A stretch of DNA of 64,000 bases from Amyelois transitella (lineage: Eukaryota > Arthropoda > Insecta > Lepidoptera > Pyralidae): positions 4,801,501-4,865,500 of the forward strand of contig NC_083510.1 in assembly GCF_032362555.1 (NCBI RefSeq), in the 5' to 3' direction. Shown here piece after piece: positions 38,781-50,235 of this stretch (its first letter is position 1; the number at the start of each line of letters is the position of its first letter). A program made the translations under genes and the position numbers. The notes beneath the pieces are model-generated. The model did no database searches, had not been told where the DNA came from, and worked only from the letters and a program-made list of their open reading frames with translations.

Positions 38781-40019
38781 AATCTTATTGTGTTCCAATA
38801 AACGAATTCGATTTTTTTTTCATTCATTTATTCAGATAGATATTACGAACTGCAGGCGTCTTTGTAAACAAGCGAATTAAGTTTAAAACACAAACATAAC
38901 AAAGCACCGGAACGCCCGCGCCGGAAAAACGTCCATTCACTAGGGCTTTGGCAACTTTGATAAGCAGAGTTTCCTGTTTTTCATTTTATTAATACAATTT
39001 CATTTTTACCGGCCACAAACCGCAGCCCCGCGGGTTGTGTTGGGGACACAAGTGGTGCCGTTTATGTCGAACCGGATATATGTATAAAGGGCAATTTGCT
39101 ATCACAGAGCAAGGAAGGCCGCGCCGCTAGAAGATGTTATAATAATGGTCTAATGTTGTTGCTGTGTTATTAACAAGTAATTGTGAGCGTAGCGAATCTC
39201 CTTACGTGAGCTAATTAAACATCATAAAATGTTCAATAAACCAAAGACACACATAGGCAGACCCTTCAAAATTAGAACGTGCCTTCAATGTTTCGTTGGT
39301 GTTTAAAAAAGCGGTTATTTCGATAGTCCTCAACATTTGGGCTGAAGACGAAAATTGGGTTATAAAATAGTTGTTTACAGCAGATAAATATAATGAGCCT
39401 CGATGGAAAACCGCGCGTGGGTTGGTATCAAATGCCGTTATAGAATATTTCAAAGTTGTTGACGTGTTACCTTATCTTCGTGTAATTAATAATGTTACTG
39501 GGGGAGAAAGCTTAATCGTATTGACCTTTAATGCTTTACTTTATAACATTTTGATAGATGATGACGAAAATATGACATTATATTGTTCCCTACCTTATTT
39601 CCAATGTCAATGAAATAAAGGAGCGTAGCATTTGAAGCTAAGAATTACCACCAAACTGTTAGAGGTTTTTCGAAACTTTAATTTTAACACTTCTTGATGC
39701 TTCTCTTTTGAGATTATAGGATTGTGAACTTGACCACAGTTAAAGAATATTTCTAATTAATAATTTAAAATTTCTTGACAATCAAAAGACATATTTGTTG
39801 TCACCCTATATTCATTAATACTTAGTTATGTAAATAATGTGGGCGCCAGTTGCTTCAAATTCAATCAAAAGACCGGCTTACCATCTATTGGGCGATGTAC
39901 TACCAACTTACCAATTTAATCACTAAGTTATAAGATTCACTGACTCTCGACGACATAAGTATTAAGATTCACCACTTCACTATCCTCCAATCTTGACAAA
40001 GCCCATGTCTTTTGCTTTA

Positions 40020-40190
40020 TCTTGAAAAGTGGGAAGGTAGTCAATAACCCCGTAGGGCATCCTAGGTCAAGCAGTGCATATTACTTCACAGCGCTATGTG
40101 GCGTATTGCCAAACCCACGTACGAGATCTACCGTACGAGCGTTCTTACCGGTTCATTACATACGAAATATAGATTCGCTAGCAGAAAAAC
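40020..40190 (+). repeat. Dispersed repeat, copy 1
   Basis: TTGCCAAACCCACGTACGAG, ATCTACCGTACGAGCG and TTCTTACCGGTTCATTAC share ordered blocks with 61455-61600 (CTGCCAACCCCACGTAC, AGATCTGAACCGTAGCGAGC). No terminal repeats or tail were found. The family is unknown to me. Confidence 0.45.
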
Positions 40191-41082
40191 TGAAGTTGTA
40201 TATTTCAGAAGTATCAGCCTTTTTAGGGTTTTGCAATGTTATTGGTTTCGCCATATCTGTCTTCAGCTAAATAAGGGTGGTTAAAAAGTTACAGCTAGAT
40301 GAACTAAGTAGCTAACTATTACTTCAAGCGTTATATTGATATAACTATTTATTCATTTTATTGTAGGAATTATTCTAATAAATATCGTAATCGCATGATC
40401 TATAGGCGTATGCTTATTCTTGGTATGTTCCATAATGCTCGTAAAATTTTACGACGACTTCTAGATGGTTTCATGGAACATTCAGAGCTATGCAGATTGA
40501 GGTTAAAACATTAATTTAATAGCTTACAATCAGAGCAAAATGTGTAGGTTTTCATATCCATATTCATAGGCTTATACTAAATTAAATATTAATTTTATAT
40601 TCAAGTCTTAATTATCTAAGTACCTACCAAATAGTCTTGTGTAATTATTGATTTTTTAACAACTGTATTCCTTGTTACATCAAATTGCTTTAAATGTTTA
40701 CTATTCTAAATTTCTCTTATATTTCCCACTTGTATTTATTTTTACATACTAAGAAAAATAGGGATAATCGTAAAATTATGAGGGACAGAATGCAAGAATC
40801 CTGAGATTGCGTATTTCCTCTTCCGCGAGTAAACACTCTCAATAAATTCTTCTCACTGATCCGGGGATGAACCCACGCGACGTATGAAAATAGAGGTTCG
40901 CGAAGAGTGACAGAATGGCTGTCGTCAAAATAAGTCCATATAATAACTAACTAAATGACTATAATTTGTGAACGAGTGACTGAAAATAAACGACAGATCC
41001 TTTGGTAAATAATAACCCACTATTAACTTGAGATATTATACTTTATTCCTTCCTAAATATGTCTAAGTACACTTGCGACTTG

Positions 41083-41190
41083 TGATTCCTTATTGTAACT
41101 CTCTCGCTGCATCAGTTCAGCCATTTTATAAATCACACGATATGGGCAATTAATGACAGCGTAACTGGAATCGCAGGGTTTTCATTTCCT
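41083..41190 (+). repeat. Duplicated block, copy 1
   Basis: TGTGATTCCTTATTGTAACT, CTCTCGCTGCATC and ATAAATCACACGATATGGGC then AATTAATGACAGCG and CTGGAATCGC recur 446 bp downstream. The AATTAATG core is a homeodomain-type site in principle. Confidence 0.8.
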
Positions 41191-41528
41191 TAGAATAAAA
41201 TACCTTGTTTTTGTGACCTTTTTTATAAGTATCAATTAACCAATAAAAAATCATATTAGAATTTAAGTCTGATACAGCTAGTTTTCCACTTGACTAAATT
41301 CTGACGTTCCAAATGATTAAGTTACTCATTCTGACGAGTGAAGTAGCTTTTTATAATGTCCTTTGTGCTATTCCACTGTCTGAATTACACATAATCATTT
41401 CGAAACGTCCGAATTTAGTATATAATATAGATAAACATTTAAGTATCAACATGAACTAAATGTCTTAATACATTTCTCCGACATCGTCATCTTTCATCAG
41501 CATTGAGGAACACGTCTCACGACGGTTC

Positions 41529-41636
41529 CGTGATTCATTGTAACCCTCTCGCTGCATCGCTTAGTGCCGTGTCATAAATCACACGATATGGGCAATTAAT
41601 GGCAGCGAGACTGGAGTCGCGAAGAACTAAGATTTC
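41529..41636 (+). repeat. Duplicated block, copy 2
   Basis: GTGATTCATTGTAACC, CTCTCGCTGCATC and CATAAATCACACGATATGGG then CAATTAATGGCAGCG and CTGGAGTCGCG pair with copy 1. The central 26 or so bases are almost identical, while the flanks have drifted. Confidence 0.8.
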
Positions 41637-43164
41637 CTACGCGAAATGTGTTTGAAACATTATTTACTACAAACTCCCGTTAAAATGTCTCAGGTTTAAG
41701 CGATTACTCCTGTGGTGACAGTTATTCTCTTCACCTCATTTGTTAGACCACACTTTAAAGATATATTTTAAAAGATAAAAAGGATTGGCCGCTTTTTTAC
41801 CCAATGAATCAATATATCCAATGGTGGAAAAAAGCTACGGCCACCAGTTAATCTTTTCCTTTTTTAATTTGACCGATAAATTACGCATGAAGGGGTATAT
41901 TAAACTAAGTACGTGAATATTATAAATTGATAAATGTAGTTAATGTAGCTTTAAGTACTAAGGAAATCTTTTCACGTCCTATCTTGAAGTACATCATATT
42001 CTATTTACCCTTCTCAAACAGTCGAGCGGATTTGCATAAACCTTGGCACACAGACGATATCCTAATTTATTATATGTGTAAAATGTAATATAATACTTTA
42101 TGTCTCAAAATGTTTCGGTGAATTCGCTATTCGGAGTGGGTGGAAGCGTGGGTGGGATTTCGTCATAAGTAACATAGCGCACGCACGGGTTTAAATTTTT
42201 TGACAGATGAAATAAAGTGGATAAAATTTTTATCATGTTACTTTTTCAAGAGAAACTTCTTATAGGACTCAGATGGAGGGTTCCGCTGTAGATTTTATTA
42301 TTTAACTTGGACAGAAAGGGGAAACAAAGACAGTTTTGGGAAAATTCATCAAAAGTTTTGATTGTATTACGTACACCCGCCTTGAAAGCTTGTTAATCTT
42401 TTGGCCCATTTTTGCTGTATTTATTATAAGAATTAAGACTGATTTCCTCTTTAGATTTTAGTCTTGTTAGTATACCAAATTTTCTACTTAAACCTGACAG
42501 TGTAACTTTTGACAGAGATATAAGTTGGCGGCAGGCTGCCGAAAGAAAAAACATCAATCTTTTTAACAGTACATATCTTAAGTAGAATATGTATACTCGT
42601 ATATACCATATTAAGTGAAACATCAGCTGAGTATATATTATCCGGAAAATGAAAAATAAAAGAGAAAAAAGATTAGTTTCAAATAATTTATTTTGTGAAT
42701 TTGAAATAAACAATATTTTAAAAATCAGTCTACATATAATATCCCTAAGTTACAATTTATTGTATTTTTGTGTTCTTTCGTGTGTACACTAAAGATATTA
42801 CAAACAAACAAACTTAATAATGACGCACATAAATAACTTATTAGACGATGAACTTCAATTCCTCTCATATTATCTAGTGAGCTCAATTCAGCACACTGCA
42901 ATAAAATATTTAAACATTTATTCTTTGATAACTACTGGTAATAAAATACTACTTCAGCTCAGAGTGCTATTCACACTCCAAGAGATTCTACCCGAACATG
43001 AAAATTCATTACCCGTACTAGCAGTCTGTTCGTATTACAGATGAACTCTACTAAATTTCATCCAAGAATGAGAACCGCATACTATCTCAAGTACTTTATT
43101 CCCTGATTTGCCGAGTCTGTATTAAGAAAATTATTTTCAGTATTACATTAATTACATGAAATAG

Positions 43165-43660
43165 AGCATCGGAAGGTTCCAAATATCAGGGTTTGAATCC
43201 CACTGTAGTAATGTATCAATGACTTTTCTCATTTACATACGAGATGTGTTTAAGTGATGATGCTCTTATATTGAGGGATAACTTCGTAAGGAAACCTGTA
43301 CATTTTCACCCAGTTGAATGTTTAGGTATACATTATGGATGGAAGCCATTATGAATAGTTATCGATTATGCAAGTTGTTTAAGGTTTCCCTTTTAATAGT
43401 CACAGAGATCACACGGAAATCTAAACCGACTTTCTTCCGGACCATGGTAGCCCTAGCTCTTGCTTATGGTAATCGCAACCGATAAAAGCGCCAGGCTGAT
43501 AGAGATAATTTGATTGATAATAAATTGCATAAGTTTCTAATATGAATTTGTTTCCGCTGCAAAGGTTGCGGAGAGTAAAAACCTGACTGTGCCGAATCCA
43601 AGATCATGGGATGAGTAAGGATGTAATCGGGATTAACGCCTGGAGGAAGAATAAATTACA
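43165..43660 (+). repeat. Decayed tRNA-derived SINE, probably with an insertion
   Basis: GGTTTGAATCCCAC, ATCAATGACTTTTC, GTTGAATGTTTAGG and, about 200 bases later, GCAAAGGTTGCGGAG, AAAACCTGACTG and GCCTGGAGGAAGAA follow the order of the SINE at 3285-3632. The about 200-base gap (43340-43550) looks like foreign sequence. Confidence 0.5.
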
Positions 43661-45082
43661 CAATTCAAATTCTAATTGTTTAAAATTTTCAATTAGCAGA
43701 CATTGCTATTACTGGACCTTCGAATCGTATGGTAAATCCTTTCTGGGTAGCATAATGTTACGCAACTATAAGACGGTTTACACATATGTATGTAGTATGC
43801 GTGAGTGGCTTGGCTGGGATCGTGGTCGGCTCCCGTTTAATTAATCTGGATTTGATGAGGGATTAAGTTCGCGCGACGCGTGACGGATCCGGGGCTCCGG
43901 CGCCCGTCTACTGCGGTTTAAAACGGATTTACCTCTCATTTCGCCTCCGCACAATTTGTACACACGTTCAAGAAGTGTAATTCCTTTACCGATGTTATTA
44001 AAGCGAATGGCGCTGTCTTTGTGAATTTTTATGTAAGCGACTTCAACTCAAATTAGTATCAAGTGGTAATAGTATTTTTTTTTGATATGACAAATAAAAA
44101 TACTGTAGCGATATTAAGAAGTAGCTACCACTATTTTCTTGCCTTATGTGTATTCCAATTTGAGAATAAAAATAAAACGATTGGGAACAAATGTAAAATT
44201 TGGCATAATCAAATAAAAGTGAATGTAAATGTTATAGGTTATATAAACATATCACATACCAACTTAATATGGATTGTGTATTTGTAAAACAAAATTAATA
44301 TGCCAACGGAATTCTCAAGTATACATATAATCATGCGTTTGATCTAAATATAAAGGTTCTTTGTAACAGAAAAGCAATAAAAAGTTCACAGTTAATAATT
44401 TAACTCTCAGTAATTCAATTCTTTGATGTCTTGGGTATGTACGGTATAAAGTAAAAATTCTTTTGTAGTAAAGCATTTCAGTGTTACGGTTTATTTTTAG
44501 ATCAGATATAAGGTGTAGTATCTGGTGTTGTACCTACTTATAACAATGCTATGGAATGGTTCTTCGTTTCTGAAATTTTTAAGAATAAAAGTTATAGAAC
44601 ATAAGCTAAGTTATATTATGCTTGAAACCAGTCCAGTAGTCAAGTTAGATCTTTATAAACAAAAATGTAAAAGGTTTTCTATTTATATGTGTAAATAAAT
44701 GATATGTAAAAATGTTACGTCAGGTATATACTGTATCAAAATTAAATCTTTACGAATCACAATAATTATGTTGTCGTGTTATAATTAGCTCTTAATCGAC
44801 TGCTAAAATTTTACCTACGTTTCGATTTAAATAAAGTTGTAATAGGAAACTACAAGAGTTAATAAGACGTAAATATTCTTAGCTAAGTCAACAGAAGCTG
44901 GAATTAACATGCCTCTTTACAAAGGTTGGCTCACAAAGCATCTTCCGACTGAGCGTTTAAAAATGCGTTCTCAGAGGATAAACAACAATTTACCGTGACT
45001 CAGTAACCAACACCTTTTATTCTGTTTTATTCACTTGAATGAGAATTCCGAACATAACTTACTACTACGGATTCACACAGTG

Positions 45083-45118
45083 CGTAGAGGGTCTACGACT
45101 TAGCGTAGAGGATCTACG
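45083..45118. repeat. Two tandem CGTAGAnnnTCTACG palindromes
   Basis: CGTAGAGGGTCTACG (45083-45097) and CGTAGAGGATCTACG (45104-45118) are both 6-bp perfect arms around 3 bases. A third copy of the same palindrome is at 58349-58363. Confidence 0.85.
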
Positions 45119-45209
45119 GCGAAGTGTTGCTACAAGATTTTAGCTTAACTTTTCTTTGAGATATGATTTAAGTAGGTAAATAAAATATAACAGCAGCAGC
45201 CTTTTATTC

Positions 45210-45255
45210 TTTTCGAGACTGTTTGCTCTTTCTACCCCGTAAGGGATTATAGATT
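45210..45255 (+). repeat. SINE-like repeat tail fragment
   Basis: TTTTCGAGACTGTTTGCTC, TTTCTACCCCGTAAGGG and ATTATAGATTTC correspond to the GACTGTTGGCTCTGTCTACC to GGGATATAGACG segment of the family. Confidence 0.6.
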
Positions 45256-47404
45256 TCTATGTTAGTGTAAATATGACTTAAAAGGGTGCACTTAAATATA
45301 AAATAAAAATAAATAACATCACACTGAAAAATTTAATGTTAAAATTAAGAACGTGGTGAAATATGCGATAACTTCCGGAACATGAAACAAAATCCATTAC
45401 ATTAATGTTGTAGAGGAGTAACAATACGTCACTGTCAGGGCGAGTGAGGCCGGGAAGTGATTCCGAGGGCGGCGCAACGTGCCAAGCCTCCCGATGTGAG
45501 GGAACTACATTCATATTTCCAAGAATTAACGGACGTGACTTCTTCATCAGACGACTATCCGATTTTAATTCGGATCACTTAGCACGGTTTCAATTTGCAG
45601 CTCGCTGCGAGATTTTAAATGTCCATTTTAGTGGAGGGAATGGTACTCGTGTATTCTTTGTTATGGGTTAACGTGAAATGAATGTTTTACTATAAATCTA
45701 TTTACCTATCTACACGAAATAATTGCACAATAAATTATTGCAAAACATATTCGACATGTATTATGACAAAAAAAAAATTAAATAAAAGTAATGTATCTGT
45801 ATCTGATTAAATTTTGTACTGCCCAAATGCTGTCTTATTTGGTGGGTTAAGAAAACATCTAACATCCCATCTTAGGTTAGTTTCACAGTGACGCGCCGGT
45901 ATAACGCGCCGTTGACCAGCGCATTCTCAACCGCACGCTTGAACGGCAGGACTATGAAAAAGGGCTATTATCTATCTATATAGTGTAATTCGAAGCGCGC
46001 GCGCATGGCTGGGGCTGATCAAACGTGTTACTCAGAAACCAGCCTTATAGGCACGTGTAATAAAATTTGTATTTTATGCATGCAAAGCTGCGGCATTATC
46101 TTGTTATAGAATAAAATAGCACTTAAAACTAGTCATATAATAAAACATCGTGGGTTCTGGAGAAGGCGGTAAAATTTAATTTAGGTAATTGTGCACCGAT
46201 ACCTAGCCGGCAAAGCTGTAACTGCATTGGTGCAATATCTAGCTCTCAAACAGACCACGGGTGTAAAAAAATATTATAGTTTTATATATTATACATATAT
46301 TAACTTGTAATTGGCTCTCGTCTGATACCTTGTTGCAAGAATATAGAATTGGTTTCCAATATCTATTCTTATTCGACTTTATAATGGTAAAAAGAGCTGT
46401 CTTTTCTATCTATATTGAATTTTAAAGACATGTGTCTTTTCCAATATTTTATATCGGATTGCATTATGAGTTGTTTATATTAAACTTTCAGCCTGCTACA
46501 GATAACAAGTATCTGATCTTTCACATAATTTGAAAGGCATATTTTACAGGCTGAGAAGCTGAGACTGAGAAAAACTGTCCATCTTGCCTACCCGTCATCG
46601 GTGCGCAATTATAATTTTTTTAATTGTTAGTAGGTACTTGAAATTGTAAATCGTGTGTTGCAAATCAAATAAATGAATTATCTATTAATCTATCTACTTA
46701 TTTCGCTTCTAACATCATCTACAAGAATATACACATCGGTTTTATTCCACTTAGTCAGAAACCACGCTTAGTCTTCTTAATAGAATAATATTAAAAAAGA
46801 ATATCAAACCCATTAGGAATGCATTAAGCTAGCTTTTAAAAGTAATTGCCACAAATACATATATGTATATTTTAAAACAGAAAAATGCATTAATGGAATG
46901 CACGTGTTTCAATCTCAAATTTGGCTTCCTACTCGTACTTTAAACTTTGAATGAATGAGTTATTTAAAATTTCTTACACTTTAAAGTCTGTAGGACCATT
47001 TTATTTTTTTGCTGTAGAAACATTCTCAATATTTTTATGCTATCTTTAAGCTTAAAGGTACATAAGAACCTGAACCACCTATCATCTACAAATAAGCCTA
47101 CCTAGCACTTATGTCCACGAGACGGCGACGGCACGAGATCGAGGCCAGTGTTGTCTACGTGACACTGAATAGCCGGCGCGGTAATGTCGGCAACTTCGTT
47201 CTCTGCCTTCTCTCGTCGAGAATTTTATGTGCACTTATAATGATTACTTAGGTACCTGGTACTTAATATAATTCACGATAAAAGCCTTTATGGCAGTTTA
47301 GTTGAATCCATTAGGATGTGCATAACTAAACCTTTGATGGACGGAACAGAATTGTATAAAACCAGGTAGCCGTACAAAGGGGAAAAATGCAAAGGGTAGG
47401 AGTG

Positions 47405-47690
47405 TCGATGGTCGAGTAGTCAAGGTGCCTGGATGAAAATGACGTGATGAACACAGGTTCATATCCTACGTTAGGCATGTACACTGATTCTTGTCTGAGT
47501 TATGTAAGTACTTACATTAGTTTGAGTGCTAAACCGATGAAAGCAGAAATATGTTGAGGAAACATGCACAATGATCTAATATGTTCGTAGTAGTAGAACC
47601 TTGTGTAAAAACTGACTTCTTCGATCTAGTGTCGTGGATAAAGGCATGCCCCGGGCTCTTCTCTAGAAGGGTGAGGATGTAGTAATATTA
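47405..47690 (+). repeat. tRNA-derived SINE, near full length
   Basis: The head TCGATGGTCGAGTAGTCAAG (A-box-like) and ACAGGTTCATATCC (B-box-like) suggest a tRNA-related RNA polymerase III promoter. Downstream, TTGTCTGAGTTATGTAAG, TTAGTTTGAGTGCTAAACCG, TGAGGAAACATGCAC, GGCATGCCCCGGGC and GGTGAGGATG follow the family order. Confidence 0.75.
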
Positions 47691-48544
47691 TGTTTAATAA
47701 CATTCAAATGAACACAAACTTGACCTAAACATCACAAAACACATTTTACACTATTATTTCGCAGCAATAAAAGAAGTTTAAATTTGAGCCCTGATTAAAA
47801 CCTTTGTTATTCCGAACGCGTAGCAGCCAGCTGTTTGATTATCTCCGATGGGGCGGAGAATAAAAATTCAAATTCAGACGCGACGTGATGACGATGGAAC
47901 CTAAATTGCTGAACAAAAGACATTTGGTTACTGGTGGGTTCTTGACGCCGTGTCACCTGAGATCTTCGTTACACGGTTCACTGAACAATAAGTGATACTT
48001 GTAACAGCTCTGTTGTACGTGACTGAAACAAAAAACGTTCGGCGACTACGACGCAATCAGTTTTAGAGTACGTAGTGGTACAATAAGTTCGATTCTCTCT
48101 GAAAATGTCAAGAAATTAATACTCTTTTGTTGCGTTGGCGTTTCGTCTATAAACTTGATGAGTAATTCTGAACAGACGACAATAAATTATGTACGTACCT
48201 AATTAACGAAACATTTGTAGAATTAACAGCAGGGAAATAAAACTGGAATATTTATTTAATGGACTGATTTATTATTGACAAAGCACACAATAACCTTACT
48301 GAATAGTGTTATTATTTAGCAAATTAAGTCTCCATCAACGCAGCTTCACCGTTTAAATTAAAACATGCAACACAAGTGCTTTTCATAACACTGCCTGCGC
48401 TGTAAGCAGCTTAATTTAGCTTGAGTTTATAACATTTTCAATTTATTACCATGAAGTTGCACTAAACCTCATCAATAAAAGTAAGATCATTTGCTTCATA
48501 TTCAAACTGATTAAAATGAAACGTAGCATTGAAAATTAAATTTA

Positions 48545-48580
48545 AGAGTGTCGACGGTGGAGCGGTTAAGTAGTCGATTA
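48545..48580 (+). repeat. tRNA-derived SINE head fragment
   Basis: AGTGTCGACGGTGGAGCGGT then TAAGTAGTCGATTAC resembles the A-box head of the SINE at 47405. Nothing of the body follows. Confidence 0.45.
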
Positions 48581-48759
48581 CAAATTTTAATGCAGAATTA
48601 CAATAATTTCATTATAGCAAGAGAAGCAATCAAGGATTCCTAAGTTGATAAGAATTGATAAGTATAAGTAAAAGCATCTGCTGGGCCAAGGCCCTAATCA
48701 AAACCAAGTACATAAATTAACTATCAGAATGTCATTTTAAAGAATTAAAATATGATTGA

Positions 48760-48897
48760 TCATTATCAAGTTAAGGTTAGGTAAGTTAGGTTCTTCTGCA
48801 AAGTCGGCGATCAGACAGAAGCCGTTCTGATACCTACCCAATCCAGGATAGCAGACCCCGGTTCCAAAAAGGTGAGGACGCCACCGGTATTTACGCC
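48760..48897 (-). repeat. Probable dispersed repeat fragment
   Basis: AGGTTCTTCTGCAAAGTCGG, CGATCAGACAGAAGCCGTTC and CAGGATAGCAGACCCCGG differ sharply from the AT-rich surroundings and resemble a moth repeat I know in the opposite orientation. No second copy in this window confirms it. Confidence 0.35.
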
Positions 48898-49411
48898 ATG
48901 AAAATAATGAATGCTCTGTGTCTGGTACACGTTGTTTTATTAAAATAAAAAGAAAAACCCATGTGAAATTTTCCAGGAAGAAAAGAGTTATTTTCAAAAG
49001 ATGTCTTTGTTGTTACTGAAATACGTACTGAAAAAAAAAACTGAAATATCATACCTCTCTCTGTGCTAAATTTCATCAATAGTTTTCATGTTTATGAATA
49101 AAATTTATAAATAATTTTGGAAAAGATTGTAAAGATTCAGCTTATAGTTTTCTTTCCATATGATAAACTTAGGAGAAGAAAACAAGCGATTGTTAATCCA
49201 AAATTATGGTGTCAATATTATACTGTTATGCATTGAGCCTGGTGTGTTAAGATTATTAACGCCATTAGAATCTGATACGGTGAATACGTTATTTTTATTT
49301 TAACTTAAGATAACGAAGGATAAAATGAAATATAATTTGGCTTCATACTGTAGCTTCTTATCAGTTAACACTAAATATCGTGAGGTTTAGGGCCAGAATA
49401 TATAAATTTAC

Positions 49412-49515
49412 TATTGCCATGTCTATATCCCTTGCGGGGTAGACAGAGCAGTTATAATTAGAATCCCAAGTTTATAAGACTATACCTGAGTCGCCTTTTA
49501 CCACATCCACAGGGC
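49412..49515 (-). repeat. SINE-like repeat, reverse, internally deleted
   Basis: CTATATCCCTTGCGGGGTAG and ACAGAGCAG are followed directly by GAATCCCAAGTTTATAAG and GTCGCCTTTTACCACATCC, so the central AACAGTC to GCTAGC segment is missing. Confidence 0.8.
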
Positions 49516-50059
49516 ACAATATTAAATATTTAAATACATATGTCATATAATTATTGACTATACTAATTGACGTTAGATAAGGGTATATACATATAGATAC
49601 TTTTGATCTGATTTAATAATATGAATAAATATGAACAAAAATTCTATCTTCAGTATATAGCCTTCTGGGTGAGATGTGCTACACTAACATCGTCTACGAC
49701 CGGCACTTAGATTCGTCTTTATCCGAAACCGCCCTCGCCGCATCCACTCGACGCAATCCATCATCCCGCCTAGATCAATTAAACCCGAGCTCAGTCCGCC
49801 ACGTAATGTAGAGAAATACTCATGAAAACTTTTAGGTAGATTATGTTTGTTTCTTGTATTGTTCAATTTAACAAACAACCTATTTTTTCATCTCTTGTAT
49901 TTAATGTGACACAACTAATCCTCTCTCTCTGTTAACTTTGCGTGTTTCCAATTGCATGTTTCGGAGTTTGCGGTCCGCCCCAACAATTAAAGTAATCCAT
50001 CTGTTACTTATATATTTATTTCCATTAAAAAATATACAAGAAATGTCTCTAACGCTCTT

Positions 50060-50235
50060 TTATAACAGTCTTCAAAAAAGGTGGTTCTTTTTGTTTTTCC
50101 GAGTTTATCTCGCGCTTGGCTGAACCGATTTTGGTGAAGTTTTAGTAAACTGTTTGTTTTACTTAAGAGAAGGTTTAGAAAGTTAACCGACTTCAAAAAA
50201 GGAGGATATCGATTGGAGGCGGTTCTCATTTTACA
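50060..50235. repeat. Retroelement-associated dispersed repeat
   Basis: It contains GTCTTCAAAAAAGGTGG, TTGGCTGAACCGATTTTGG and AACCGACTTCAAAAAAGGAG. The CCGACTTCAAAAAAGGAG string is one I know at the 3' end of insect retroelements. No coding part remains. Confidence 0.5.

Larger units (their letters stand above)
34943..40000. other. Gene-free stretch, first part of the desert
   Basis: This contains the ERAL1 3' UTR, an AT-only palindromic tract (35648-35695), one SINE-like copy and a retrotransposon tail fragment. GC-richer non-repetitive islands lie at about 35280-35480 and 38880-39130 (CGCCCGCGCCGG, CCGCAGCCCCGCGGG). Frames are short and lack splice-supported partners. The islands could be enhancers or unrecognised exons. 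Confidence 0.45.
40001..45000. other. Gene-free stretch, second part of the desert
   Basis: No exon was recognised. Contents are a dispersed repeat at 40020-40190, a duplicated block at 41085-41635 and a decayed tRNA-derived SINE near 43165-43660. A CG-rich patch lies at 43865-43915 (GCGCGACGCGTGACGG). The rest is AT-rich and featureless to me. Confidence 0.45.
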
